A program made the translations under genes and the position numbers. From an uncultured Clostridia bacterium (GTDB lineage Bacteria; Bacillota; Clostridia; TANB77; CAG-508): a DNA stretch of 34,687 nt. Below, piece by piece: positions 1 to 9,209 of this stretch. Every line of letters starts with the position of its first letter. Positions within the stretch are counted from its first letter, which is position 1. The stretch lies in contig CANQFW010000003.1 of NCBI GenBank assembly GCA_947599995.1, forward strand, positions 1 to 34,687, given 5' to 3'. The notes under the pieces were generated by a model. It saw only the letters and a program-made list of their open reading frames with translations, made no database searches and was not told where the DNA came from.

Positions 1-2678
1 TCCTCTCTTCTTACCGTTCTATTAACATCAGAACTTTGTATAGTAGATTGACCTCCGTCAACACTTCTTATTGACTGAAGTGCAGCATTTGTTATTTTTG
101 CTGTTTCAGATCTCCTTAAATCTTCTTGTTTACGTAAATTTAAAAGAAGTTTTACGACGTCAACTTTCACTGCTTCGATCATTTCATCAAACATATCTGT
201 ACCTTGAATTCTGTATTGAACAACAGGGTCTTTTTGACCATATCCTTGTAGTCCTATTCCGTTTTTTAAGTCCTCCATGTTATCTATATGATCCATCCAT
301 TTTTGGTCTACAACTTTAAGCATAACGATTCTTTCGATTTCTCTTAATTGTTCAGCTTCAATTTCTTCTTCTTTCTCTTTATATTTACTATGAGCTAATT
401 TCTTTAACTCTTCTATAACCTTTTCTATATTGTTATTTTCTTTTATGAAATCTCTCATATTAATTCCGAAAATGTTTTGGATTTCTACAGTTAAAGCTTC
501 AATATTTAAATGTCCTACTCCCTTTTCATCTATTTCATTAAATGTTTCCACTGTGGTCTCTGCAACCCAATCTATATAATTTGAAATAATTGGGCTTAAA
601 TCCATACCATCTAGAACCTGTCTTCTTTGACCATATATTTCTTCTCTTTGCACATTCATTACATCATCATATTTTAATACATTTTTACGAATGCTAAAGT
701 TTCTTCCTTCTACTTTTGATTGTGCTGTTTCAACTGCTTTTGTTAGCATCCTTACTTCAATTGGCATAGATTCATCAACTTTTAATGCATTATATACAGC
801 TGTTACTTTATTTCCTCCAAATATTTTCATTAGATTATCATCTAAACCTATATAGAATTTTGATTCTCCTGGGTCTCCTTGACGTCCACTACGTCCACGA
901 AGCTGGTTATCAATTCTTCTAGATTCATGTCTTTCAGTTCCTATAATTTTTAACCCACCAACAGCTAAAACCTTCTCTTTCTCAGTTTTGATTTGTTCAT
1001 CATATTTAGCCTCTAGTGCTTTAAATTGCTCTCTAGCCCTTAATATATCTTGATCGTCTGTTTCATAATACGTATTTGCTTCTTCGATTAGATTTTCTGG
1101 AACCTTATTTTTCTTCATTTCTTCTTTTGCTAAAAATTCACTATTTCCTCCAAGCATAATATCTGTTCCACGTCCTGCCATATTTGTGGCAATTGTGACA
1201 GCTCCTAATTTTCCAGCCTGTGCAACGATTTCAGCTTCTTGTTCATGATATTTAGCATTTAATACTGTATGTTTAATTCCTGCAGCTTTTAGTCTTTTAC
1301 TTAAAGCCTCCGACTTTTCAACCGAAACTGTACCAATTAATACTGGTTGACCTTTTTTATTGCTTTCTTTTACGCTTTCAACTATAGCATTAAATTTAGC
1401 ATTTTCATTTTTATAGATTACATCATTTTGGTCCTTTCTTATCATAGGCTTATTTGTTGGGATTGCAACAACATCTAGGTTATATATTTCCTCAAATTCA
1501 TTTGCCTCTGTCATAGCTGTACCTGTCATTCCAGATAACTTTTCATACATTCTAAAATAGTTTTGGAATGTTATTGTTGCAAGTGTTTTTGATTCATCAG
1601 CAATTTTTACTTTTTCTTTTGCTTCAATGGCTTGATGTAGTCCGTCATTATATCTTCTTCCATACATAATACGTCCCGTAAATTCGTCAACTATTAGAAC
1701 TTGTCCATCTTTTACAATGTAATCAATTTCGTTTTTCATAACTCCATGTGCACGTAATGCTTGATGAACATGGTGAACTAGAGTTGAATTTTCTATATCA
1801 TTGTAATTCTCCAAGCCAAATTCTTTTTCAGCTTTTTCTATACCCTTTTGAGTAAGTGATGCAGACTTTGCTTTTAGATCAACAATATAATCATATTTCT
1901 CGTTATCTTCTTCCTGCTGGAAATCCTTTACATCTTCTTCAACTATTACTTTTGCTTGTAATTTTCTTACAAAATTATCTGCTTTTTTATAAAGGTCTGA
2001 TGATGCATTTGCACGTCCTGAAATTATAAGTGGTGTTCTTGCTTCATCTATTAAAATACTGTCTATTTCGTCCACTATGGCATAATGAAGTCCTCTTTGT
2101 ACTAATTGGTTTTTGTAAATAACCATGTTATCTCTTAAGTAGTCAAATCCAAATTCATTATTTGTACCATAAGTTATATCTGCATTGTATGCTTCTTGTT
2201 TTCTTTTAGGGTCTAGTCCTGGTAATACTAAACCTACAGATAACCCTAAAAATTTGTATAATTTACCCATCCATTCACTATCACGTTTTGCTAAGTAATC
2301 ATTTACTGTAATTACATGTACACCTTTTCCTTCTAGTGCATTTAAGTATACTGGAAGTGTTGCAACTAATGTTTTTCCTTCACCTGTTTTCATTTCTGCT
2401 ATTCTTCCTTGGTGAAGTATAATTCCACCTATCAATTGTACATCAAAATGTCTCATTCCAAGTACTCTTTTTGATGCTTCTCTAACTGTCGCAAATGCTT
2501 CTGGTAATATATCATCTAATGTTTTACCATTTTTTAACTCTTCTTTAAATTTTGCAGTTTTGCCTGTAAGCTCTGAATCAGAAAGCTTTGAATATTCTTC
2601 TTCTAATTCATTTATTTTTTTTACAATTGGCATTACTTTCTTTACTTCTTTTTCACTGTATGATTTAAATAATTTCAT
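1..2678 (-). CDS. secA: Preprotein translocase ATPase SecA (3' end beyond window)
   Basis: SecA is the cytoplasmic motor ATPase that drives unfolded preproteins through SecYEG. The reading frame runs without a stop from the ATG at 2678 to the left edge, giving 892 complete codons; I checked the frame at both ends and in the middle. Visible family marks are Walker A (MKTGEGKT, about residues 96-103), the Walker B variant DEID at 203-206 (usually DEVD) within [18 protein letters not shown], and the helicase motif [14 protein letters not shown] near residue 500. The 3' part ends in a helical scaffold sequence ([11 protein letters not shown]). At this length only a short C-terminal tail is missing, so whether the zinc-binding SEC-C tail exists cannot be seen. 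The start is preceded by AGAGG with a fairly long spacer. Its own sigma-A-like promoter lies upstream. Confidence 0.98.
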   Translation of the reverse strand, partial: MKLFKSYSEKEVKKVMPIVKKINELEEEYSKLSDSELTGKTAKFKEELKNGKTLDDILPEAFATVREASKRVLGMRHFDVQLIGGIILHQGRIAEMKTGEGKTLVATLPVYLNALEGKGVHVITVNDYLAKRDSEWMGKLYKFLGLSVGLVLPGLDPKRKQEAYNADITYGTNNEFGFDYLRDNMVIYKNQLVQRGLHYAIVDEIDSILIDEARTPLIISGRANASSDLYKKADNFVRKLQAKVIVEEDVKDFQQEEDNEKYDYIVDLKAKSASLTQKGIEKAEKEFGLENYNDIENSTLVHHVHQALRAHGVMKNEIDYIVKDGQVLIVDEFTGRIMYGRRYNDGLHQAIEAKEKVKIADESKTLATITFQNYFRMYEKLSGMTGTAMTEANEFEEIYNLDVVAIPTNKPMIRKDQNDVIYKNENAKFNAIVESVKESNKKGQPVLIGTVSVEKSEALSKRLKAAGIKHTVLNAKYHEQEAEIVAQAGKLGAVTIATNMAGRGTDIMLGGNSEFLAKEEMKKNKVPENLIEEANTYYETDDQDILRAREQFKALEAKYDEQIKTEKEKVLAVGGLKIIGTERHESRRIDNQLRGRSGRQGDPGESKFYIGLDDNLMKIFGGNKVTAVYNALKVDESMPIEVRMLTKAVETAQSKVEGRNFSIRKNVLKYDDVMNVQREEIYGQRRQVLDGMDLSPIISNYIDWVAETTVETFNEIDEKGVGHLNIEALTVEIQNIFGINMRDFIKENNNIEKVIEELKKLAHSKYKEKEEEIEAEQLREIERIVMLKVVDQKWMDHIDNMEDLKNGIGLQGYGQKDPVVQYRIQGTDMFDEMIEAVKVDVVKLLLNLRKQEDLRRSETAKITNAALQSIRSVDGGQSTIQSSDVNRTVRRE

Positions 2679-2721
2679 GTTTTTTTCATCCTCTCATCTA
2701 TCGTTATTTTTTATAAGGAAT

Positions 2722-2740
2722 TGCATATTTATAATATGCA
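2722..2740. repeat. Inverted repeat at the predicted secA transcription start
   Basis: Perfect 8-base arms (TGCATATT and AATATGCA) are separated by 3 bases. The repeat lies exactly where the secA mRNA should begin. It could be an operator or a hairpin protecting the 5' end of the mRNA. No protein family can be assigned. Confidence 0.5.
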
Positions 2741-2747
2741 CAGAATT

Positions 2748-2776
2748 AATATATCACTAAAATAAATATTTATCAA
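2748..2776 (-). promoter_or_regulatory. Sigma-A-type promoter of secA
   Basis: On the minus strand, TTGATA (2771-2776) is followed by a 17-base spacer and TATATT (2748-2753). Transcription would begin near 2741, leaving a leader of about 60 bases before the secA ATG. Prediction is from sequence only. Confidence 0.6.
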
Positions 2777-2810
2777 GTTTTTTTGGAATAATCTTTTATT
2801 TTTTCACATA

Positions 2811-2858
2811 AATTTGTTATAGTTCAGTGATTTACATCAATTTGTTACAGTGTGATTT
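2811..2858. repeat. Tandem imperfect direct repeat upstream of the OB-fold gene
   Basis: Two copies of AATTTGTTAYAG followed closely by GTGATTT start 28 bases apart (2811 and 2839), just upstream of the plus-strand gene that begins at 2875. Spacing close to an integral number of helical turns would suit a dimeric or direct-repeat-binding regulator. The function is inferred and could instead be chance in an AT-rich spacer. Confidence 0.4.
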
Positions 2859-2874
2859 TTATTGAAAAGGATAA

Positions 2875-3462
2875 GTGATTTTTATGTTTATATGTAATTT
2901 TAAATTGAATGGTTTAAAACTTGCCAAATTGTGTTTTATATCAATTTTAATAATTGTTATAATTATATTTTCTATTTCTATATATAGAATTTTTATTAAG
3001 CCTAAAATAGATTCTCAAAAAGCTAAATCTGAAATTACATCTGATGGAACCTCATGCATTAAAAATGAAGATATTTTAGAAATAGAGTCTAAGAATTATA
3101 CAAATATCCTACAAGCGGTTCATGATAATATAGATTCATATATTGGATGTAAATTACATTTTTCTGGATATGTTTATAGACTTATTGACTTTGATTCTAA
3201 TCAATTTGTTCTTGCTCGTGATATGCTAGTTTCAGATGATAAAAGTCAAACTTTGGTTGTAGGATTTTTATGTTCATACGATGATGCAATGAGCTTTGAA
3301 GAGGGAACATGGGTTGATTTGACTGGAACGATTACAAAAGAAGATTTTCATGGGGAAATTCCCGTTGTAAAGGTTGATAATATTAAAAAAATTGATATTC
3401 CAGATGATGTGTATGTTTATCCTCCAGATGGAACTTATATTCCTACAAGTTTTATGTTTTAG
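2875..3462 (+). CDS. Membrane-anchored OB-fold protein resembling the C-terminal half of YcgQ/TIGR03943 (DUF1980)
   Basis: This is a 195-residue protein with one N-terminal membrane segment (about 17-38), a short Ser/Lys/Glu-rich linker and a C-terminal domain from about 75. The stretch GYVYRLIDFDSNQFVLARDM, then WVDLTGTI, IPVVKVDNI and VYVYPPDG follows the pattern I know from the second domain of the two-part permease-associated YcgQ/TIGR03943 proteins. It lacks the usual Cys pair after the RDM region and the multi-TM N-terminal half. The domain probably faces outwards or is lipoprotein-like in placement; its ligand is unknown. AAAAGG sits 4 bases before the GTG at 2875 and 13 before an in-frame ATG at 2884, so either start is possible. 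The gene is alone on the plus strand and divergent from secA. The family assignment rests on remembered pattern only. Confidence 0.6.
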   Translation: MIFMFICNFKLNGLKLAKLCFISILIIVIIIFSISIYRIFIKPKIDSQKAKSEITSDGTSCIKNEDILEIESKNYTNILQAVHDNIDSYIGCKLHFSGYVYRLIDFDSNQFVLARDMLVSDDKSQTLVVGFLCSYDDAMSFEEGTWVDLTGTITKEDFHGEIPVVKVDNIKKIDIPDDVYVYPPDGTYIPTSFMF

Positions 3463-3565
3463 TTATAAAAATTCATATATGATTTATTAAATTTTTAATA
3501 TCTTTAATTCATAATGAATTAATCTGGTTGGAAAAGATTTAAATTTTAGCAAGAAAAGTTTTGTT

Positions 3566-3607
3566 AAAGAGGCAAGGTCACATACTCTTTGTATGTAACC
3601 TCTTTTT
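3566..3607 (+). terminator. Rho-independent terminator after the OB-fold gene
   Basis: GGTCACATAC pairs with GTATGTAACC (one C/A mismatch) around a TCTTT loop and is followed by TCTTTTT. It lies about 100 bases past the stop codon. The T-run is on the plus side, so it mainly serves the plus-strand gene. Confidence 0.75.
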
Positions 3608-3663
3608 AATGAAATTTTACACAACAAAAATTGTATTTTTTTCAACCTTCGTTGTCTTTTTAG

Positions 3664-4762
3664 TTAATTCACATTAAAAATATTTTTTACAATTCCTTCA
3701 TCCAAAGATTTTGAAAAAACATTTTTAAGTATTATAAGAACAATTGGACCTACAAACATTCCAACTATTCCCATAAACTTAAAGCCTGTATACATTGCTG
3801 CAATTGTAAAAATTGGATGTATGCCTATTTTGCCACTTACAATTCTTGGCTCTATAAACTGTCTTACCAATGACATAATTATCCAAAGTGTAATCACACT
3901 TATGCCTAAGGTTAAATCCCCGCTTAACCCCGAAATTATTGCCCAAGGAATCATAACACTTCCAGAGCCTAAAATCGGAAGTGCGTCTACAAATCCTATG
4001 GCTAAAGCTATAATAAGTGGGTATCCAACATTTAATCCGCAAAAATGTAAAATATACAAACCGAACTAAACATATAATAAAAGAAATTGCAATTAATTTT
4101 ACCTGTGCCTTTAAATACCCTCCTAAACACTTGATTATCTCTCTTAAATGTTTACTAAGCTTCTTCATCCACTTTTCAGGCAAATGGTGCTCTAGTTCAT
4201 CTAACATATATATCTTATCAGTACATATGAAATATAAAGAAAGTATGGTTATTCCAAAATAAATACCAAATGTAGGTATCGAAGTTATCATATTTAGAAA
4301 ATTGCTAAAAAATTTTTGAACCCAATCAGACACTTTTTCTAATATTGTTCCTCCTGTTTCTTGAGCAATATTTAGAATTTCATCAGGTATCTTAAAATTA
4401 CTTAAATCAAATCTCAAAAGTAAATTGTTTAGCATTTTACTTGCCATAACATAATAATCATTAAACTTTTCTAATAGATTTGTAGATTCCGAAATTAAGG
4501 TTCCAATGCCAAAAGATAAAAGTGCTATTATTATGCCAAATGTAATTATAAAAACAATAATAGAGCTTATCTTTCTTGATAATTTAAATCTTTTCATAAT
4601 CTTTTTAATAAGTGGCTCTATAATTAAAGCAATAATAAAAGCAATCAAAAACGGCATATAGAAAATAACTAATTTAAACCCAATCCAAACACTCAAAAAT
4701 GCCAAAACTAAACCTAAAATTCTTTTAGTGACACTTGTCCAATATTTTACTCCATCAGACAT
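3664..4762 (-). pseudogene. AI-2E family / YtvI-like membrane permease, broken by a one-base frameshift
   Basis: The combined product would be about 366 residues, normal for the AI-2E transporter (TqsA/PerM/YtvI) family. These are multi-pass membrane proteins, and YtvI members occur in spore formers. The first frame carries the N-terminal TM pairs and the central domain up to about codon 235 (IAISFIICLV). The conserved C-terminal half continues in another frame (GYPLIIALAIGFVDALPILG, then GIVGMFVGPIVLIILKN). The total span is 1099 bases, that is 3n+1, so one surplus base fits. The switch lies near 4058-4060, where the plus strand reads AAA; removing one A joins the frames as ICLVRLYILHFCG. 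Either the sequence has an indel error or the gene is a recent pseudogene. It lies downstream of spoIIP on the same strand, which fits a YtvI-like sporulation link but does not prove it. Confidence 0.85.
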
Positions 4763-4833
4763 AACTCTAAGTTTCTCCCTTTCTATACTTTCTACATATT
4801 ATACACTTTCCACAAAAATTTAAACCTTCAAAG

Positions 4834-4877
4834 AGGAAAATCAATTCGAAAATTATTTTCGTTAAATTGATTTTCCT
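4834..4877 (-). terminator. Long hairpin downstream of spoIIP
   Basis: AGGAAAATCAATT (4834-4846) is perfectly complementary to AATTGATTTTCCT (4865-4877), with an inner GAAAAT/ATTTTC extension. It lies between the spoIIP stop and the permease start. The following T-run is poor on either strand, so it may be a weak terminator or an RNA-processing hairpin. Confidence 0.55.
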
Positions 4878-4907
4878 AATTTCAAATTCAAATTAAAAAC
4901 TGATGAC

Positions 4908-6116
4908 TTAAGAGTTTGGAAAAGCCTTTTGAAAAATTGCCGCCAAATACTTCATGCTAACTAAAGTTTGATCCAATGTATTTCCTGTCGATCCTACCTC
5001 AATGATACAAGCTGCTTTACCTAAATGCTGATTATATCTCGAATTCCTCAAAATAATAGGTTTAAAAAGTCCTGGATACATTTCATTTGACACCTGCTGA
5101 AGTTTTACAGCAAATTTTAAATTAGAGCTCCAATTGGGATGATATAATCCACCACCATTAGATCCCATAACAAACATAATCTGAGCTGCATACTCATCCC
5201 CAATTTTAACAGTAGGAGCATAATCTGGCCTTGATCCTATAGCATCTCTATGTAAATCAATTATTATATCGCAACCGTTCTCGTTAAGCAAATTTTGGAC
5301 TGTAGCAAGAGATCTATTATAAGAACCCGTATAAGCCGGATAATCATGATAAGTCTTGTTATGTCTAACATTAAACCCATAAGACTTAAGACAATTTTCA
5401 AGCTCATCACCAACTCTAGCAACAGAATAATTTAAGTCCGTAGTCCTATAACTTCCAGTAGGAGTATATGGATAACTTTCACTAGAAGTATAACTTTCGC
5501 AAGTATGTGTATGAAATATTAAAATATCTTTGGTATTTATACTTAATCCAGCTGGATTTAAAATATCATCTGATAAACTATAGCTAGTTTCATTTTTTAT
5601 TTTCACGTTTCCGTATAAATCAGTATATGCATCTGATAAAGGATTTTTAGTTACTACATTTGTTTCGACATCTGTTTTAATATTTTCTGTATTTCCAGAA
5701 GTACTATTCTCATTATCAGTAGATATATTTTTATCATTTTTATTTTCTTCATCTAAATTACTTGCTACATTTTCTTCATACTCATGATTGTCTAAATCTG
5801 CTTCGGCAATTCCTAGCTGAGTATTAATTAAACTAATTAAAAAATTCTGTTTTAAATCATCTTCCATCTCTTCTGTAGATTCGTGAGAAATTATGTTTTG
5901 TTCTGCTTTGCTTTTCACTTCCTTAATTTGAGGATACTGGGTATCTATTAACGCTGTAGCTTGTTTTTCTAATACCTTTGCTATATCTATCAATTTTTCT
6001 TCTGATTTATGAGAAAAAAAATATCTATTTGCCACATATATAATTACCATTACAGATACAAGGCAAAATAGATATTTTATTATATCTTTTAAATTAAATA
6101 TTGCTAATCTGAACAT
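4908..6116 (-). CDS. spoIIP: Stage II sporulation protein P
   Basis: SpoIIP is a peptidoglycan amidase/endopeptidase that works with SpoIID and SpoIIM to thin septal wall and drive forespore engulfment. The 402-residue protein has an N-terminal membrane anchor (about 12-32), an acidic, Asn-rich low-complexity linker (about 105-160) and the C-terminal amidase domain. Key marks are FHTHTCESY (H202, H204, E207, presumed zinc ligands), DIIIDLHRDA, FVMGSNGG and ACIIEVGSTGNT. The start is fixed by AGGAG 8 bases before the ATG. The upstream spacer holds GTCATAA, which resembles a sigma-E -35 box, but no convincing -10 follows. Presence of this gene implies an endospore former. The neighbouring permease downstream may share its message. 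Confidence 0.95.
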   Translation of the reverse strand: MFRLAIFNLKDIIKYLFCLVSVMVIIYVANRYFFSHKSEEKLIDIAKVLEKQATALIDTQYPQIKEVKSKAEQNIISHESTEEMEDDLKQNFLISLINTQLGIAEADLDNHEYEENVASNLDEENKNDKNISTDNENSTSGNTENIKTDVETNVVTKNPLSDAYTDLYGNVKIKNETSYSLSDDILNPAGLSINTKDILIFHTHTCESYTSSESYPYTPTGSYRTTDLNYSVARVGDELENCLKSYGFNVRHNKTYHDYPAYTGSYNRSLATVQNLLNENGCDIIIDLHRDAIGSRPDYAPTVKIGDEYAAQIMFVMGSNGGGLYHPNWSSNLKFAVKLQQVSNEMYPGLFKPIILRNSRYNQHLGKAACIIEVGSTGNTLDQTLVSMKYLAAIFQKAFPNS

Positions 6117-6217
6117 ATATAATTCTCCTTGTCCTTATTATATATATTCAGTTATATATTATTTTATGACTTTAAACATATATTTTTTATTACGTTTTAC
6201 TAACACAACAACAATTT

Positions 6218-6868
6218 TTAGATCTTTCTAGGCTTTAGCTCCAGATAAATGGGCTTTTCATCACCAATCATAGTAGATTTACCATGTCCAGGGTAAACGA
6301 TTATCTCTTCTGGAAGAATCATAAGTTTATTTGTAATAGAATCTATTATCTCCCTAAAATCTGATGTTGGAAGATCTGTCCTCCCCCACGTTCCTCTAAA
6401 CAATGTATCTCCAGAAAATAATAACTTTTCTTCTTCACAATATAAGCAGCTTCCTCCTTTTGTGTGTCCAGGAGTGTGTATAACTCTAAATTCAAGATCT
6501 CCTAAATGAAGCAAGTCTCCATCATCGATTCTGGAATTTGCTTCTAAGTTTATATCATTTTGCATACCTATATATTCCGTTAAATTAATATTTGAATTAT
6601 TAAGTCCTTCTGCATCATCTCTATGAATTAAGATTTTTCCTCCTTTTTTTTCTTGAAGATCAGTTACTCCTCCTATATGGTCTCCATGGCAATGTGTTAA
6701 ATATATATATTTTAAATTTCCACCCAAAATATCTAGCATTTCAATAATTCTATCTACATCTCCAGCTGGGTCAATTACCATTGTTTCTTTGGAATCATTA
6801 TCAAATACAATATAACAATTTGTTGCATCTCCTATCCAAGTATCAATCTTTAATCTTTTCAAAATCAT
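6218..6868 (-). CDS. Metallo-beta-lactamase-fold hydrolase (glyoxalase II/YqgX-like)
   Basis: This 216-residue single-domain protein belongs to the metallo-beta-lactamase superfamily, closest in pattern to hydroxyacylglutathione-hydrolase-like YqgX proteins. The metal-binding motif THCHGDHIGG (residues 58-67; H59, H61, D63, H64) is intact. Further ligands appear in HTPGHTKGG, LLFSGDTLFRGTWGRTDLP and the late YPGHG, as expected for a dinuclear zinc or iron centre. The substrate is unknown; thioester hydrolysis is typical of the family, but organisms of this kind may lack glutathione. It begins 33 bases after rel on the same strand with AGAAGG upstream, so it is probably cotranscribed with rel, an arrangement common in Firmicutes. 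Confidence 0.85.
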   Translation of the reverse strand: MILKRLKIDTWIGDATNCYIVFDNDSKETMVIDPAGDVDRIIEMLDILGGNLKYIYLTHCHGDHIGGVTDLQEKKGGKILIHRDDAEGLNNSNINLTEYIGMQNDINLEANSRIDDGDLLHLGDLEFRVIHTPGHTKGGSCLYCEEEKLLFSGDTLFRGTWGRTDLPTSDFREIIDSITNKLMILPEEIIVYPGHGKSTMIGDEKPIYLELKPRKI

Positions 6869-6901
6869 GCTATATCCTTCTTTCTCATTTGCTTACTTAT
6901 T

Positions 6902-9106
6902 TTATCCTTTTTTTCTTATTACTTCATAAACACTATCTACTTTTCTAATAGATTTTAATATTGCATTTAACTCATCTAAATTTTTTGTTTCTAAAGTTAA
7001 ATCTATAATTGCAACTCTTTCCTTTGTAGACCTTGCATTTACAGCAACTAATGTTGCTTTTGTAGCACCTATTTCTTTTATTATATCTGAAAGAAGACCT
7101 CCTCTATCATTTGCAGAAACTTCTATTTCTACATTGTAAGAAGCTTGTTTTTCTTCTACCCAACATACTTCAATAATTCTATCTTCTTCCTTAAATAATT
7201 CTTCTACATTTATACAATCTTTTCTATGTACTGAGACGCCCCTTCCTTTCGTTATATAACCAATTATCTCATCTCCTGGAAGCGGATTACAGCATTTAGA
7301 GAGTTTCACTAAACAATTATCTATTCCTTTTACTATTACTCCTCGGTCTGACGGCTTCGTTTTCTTTTCTTTTTTTGCATTAGCAAGTTCTTCAATTTTT
7401 TCTTCTATATTTTCTTCTTTATGCTCTTTTCTGTATTCTATAAGCATTCTCGCAATTACTTTTCCAGCAGAATTTGCTCCAAATCCAACTGCTGCATACA
7501 TTTCGTCAATGTTTTTGTACTTATATCTTTCTAACATACAATCTATGTATTCAGGCTTAAATATTTGACTGTATTGAACGCCTATTCGTTTTAATTCTCT
7601 TTCAATTAATTCTTTACCCTTTTCTATATTTTCAGCTTTCTTTTCCTTTTTAAACCAGCTATTGATTTTATTTTTTGCAGAAGCACTTTTAACAAATTTA
7701 AGCCAATCTAAACTTGGTCCCTTAGAATTATCAGATGTTATAATTTCTACTATATCTCCGCTTTTTAAAGGTGTAATTATAGGCATCATTTTACTGTTTA
7801 TTTTACAGCCTGTCATATGATTTCCTATTTCTGCGTGAACACTATATGCAAAATCTATTGGTGTAGCATCTTTCGGTAAGACCTTTATTAGTCCTTTTGG
7901 TGTAAACACATAAACTTCATCTTCAAATAATTCTCTTTTAAGATTTTCCATAAATTGCTCCGCATCTTGCATTTCTTGTTGCCATTCTATTGTTTCACGA
8001 AGCCAAGCTAGTCTATCTTCTGTTACTATAACATTTTTCTTTCCTTTTCCTAAGAAATTTGCTTCTTTGTAAGCCCAGTGTGCAGCTATACCATATTCAG
8101 CAATTCTATGCATATCCCATGTACGAATCTGTACCTCAAAAGGAGTTCCTTTTTCTCCTAAAAGCGTTGTATGTATAGACTGATACATATTTGGCTTTGG
8201 AACAGCAATATAATCTTTAAACCTTCCAGGCATTGGGCTATATAATTCATGAACTACTCCTAATGCTGCATAGCAATCTTTTACAGAATTTACTATAATC
8301 CTCATCGCAAATAAGTCGTATATTTGATCAAGAGTGGAATTATCTCTTTTCATTTTTCTGTATATAGAGTACAAATGTTTTGCTCTTCCTGTAACTTCAG
8401 CATCTATCTTTTGCCTTTTTAATTGCATTCTTATGTCTTCCATTATTTTTTCAATAAATTTTAGTCTCTCGTCTTTCTTTTTATTAATTCCTTCTACTAA
8501 TTCGTGATACTCATCAGGGTATAAGTATTTAAATCCTAAATCTTCTAATTCTGCTTTTATTGAATAAAGTCCTAATCTATTTGCAAGTGGCGCATATAAG
8601 TCTAATGTTTCTTTCGCATTTGCAATTTGCCTTTCTCTTGATATATATTTAAGTGTTCTCATATTATGTAGTCTATCTGCTAATTTTATTAGGATTACTC
8701 TTATGTCCTTACCCATTGCTAAAAACATTCTTCTATAGTTTTCAACTTGTGTATCTTGTACTGTAGCAAATTGAATGTTGCTCAATTTTGTTACCCCTGC
8801 TACCATTTCTGCTGTTTCACTGCCAAACTCTCTTATTATATCTTCATTTGTAACATCTGTGTCTTCTACTATATCGTGTAGTAATGCAGCACAAATAGCC
8901 TTACTGTCTAACCCTATACTTGCTAATGTGTATGCCACTTGTAATGGATGTATTATATATGGCTCACCTGACCCTCTTTTTTGGTCTTTATGTTTTTCAT
9001 TTGCTAGATTATAAGCTTTCATTATTAGTTTCGTGTCTACTTTTCTGCTTACTTCCTTTTTTTTAGCAATTATATCTTGTATTGTTACTTCTGGTATTTC
9101 TGACAT
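6902..9106 (-). CDS. rel: Bifunctional (p)ppGpp synthetase/hydrolase Rel
   Basis: Rel makes (p)ppGpp from ATP and GDP/GTP during amino-acid starvation and hydrolyses it otherwise. The 734-residue length is standard for the long RSH enzymes. The N-terminal hydrolase domain is intact: H53, H77-D78 in LLHDIVEDT and the later KLADRLHNMRTL. The synthetase domain shows GRAKHLYSIYRKM and YQSIHTTLLG, then EYGIAAHWAYKE. A TGS domain follows (YVFTPKGLIKVLPKDATPID), then the Cys-rich insert (LSKCCNPLPGDEIIGY) and a C-terminal ACT domain (about 655-734). With both catalytic halves preserved it should be a true bifunctional enzyme. The ATG is preceded by AGAGGTG. It sits between recJ and the hydrolase gene, the classic recJ-rel neighbourhood. 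Confidence 0.97.
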   Translation of the reverse strand: MSEIPEVTIQDIIAKKKEVSRKVDTKLIMKAYNLANEKHKDQKRGSGEPYIIHPLQVAYTLASIGLDSKAICAALLHDIVEDTDVTNEDIIREFGSETAEMVAGVTKLSNIQFATVQDTQVENYRRMFLAMGKDIRVILIKLADRLHNMRTLKYISRERQIANAKETLDLYAPLANRLGLYSIKAELEDLGFKYLYPDEYHELVEGINKKKDERLKFIEKIMEDIRMQLKRQKIDAEVTGRAKHLYSIYRKMKRDNSTLDQIYDLFAMRIIVNSVKDCYAALGVVHELYSPMPGRFKDYIAVPKPNMYQSIHTTLLGEKGTPFEVQIRTWDMHRIAEYGIAAHWAYKEANFLGKGKKNVIVTEDRLAWLRETIEWQQEMQDAEQFMENLKRELFEDEVYVFTPKGLIKVLPKDATPIDFAYSVHAEIGNHMTGCKINSKMMPIITPLKSGDIVEIITSDNSKGPSLDWLKFVKSASAKNKINSWFKKEKKAENIEKGKELIERELKRIGVQYSQIFKPEYIDCMLERYKYKNIDEMYAAVGFGANSAGKVIARMLIEYRKEHKEENIEEKIEELANAKKEKKTKPSDRGVIVKGIDNCLVKLSKCCNPLPGDEIIGYITKGRGVSVHRKDCINVEELFKEEDRIIEVCWVEEKQASYNVEIEVSANDRGGLLSDIIKEIGATKATLVAVNARSTKERVAIIDLTLETKNLDELNAILKSIRKVDSVYEVIRKKG

Positions 9107-9170
9107 TTTTGTGTCACCTCTTTTTATTTATTTTTCGAACAAATTTTTTTCAATGTATAAAATTCATTTT

Positions 9171-9198
9171 ATTTTATAGTAATATTTACATTTTTCAA
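9171..9198 (-). promoter_or_regulatory. Possible sigma-A promoter of rel
   Basis: On the minus strand, TTGAAA (9193-9198), a 16-base spacer and TAAAAT (9171-9176) lie in the spacer between recJ and rel. The gene could also be read through from recJ, since I see no terminator between them. Confidence 0.45.
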
Positions 9199-9209
9199 AT
9201 TTTTCTTGG

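Noticed and set aside
71-319. Plus-strand open frame of 82 codons
   Set aside because: It lies antisense within secA, whose frame is unbroken and full of family motifs; the frame's composition is Leu/Phe-rich as expected from the opposite strand of an AT-rich gene.
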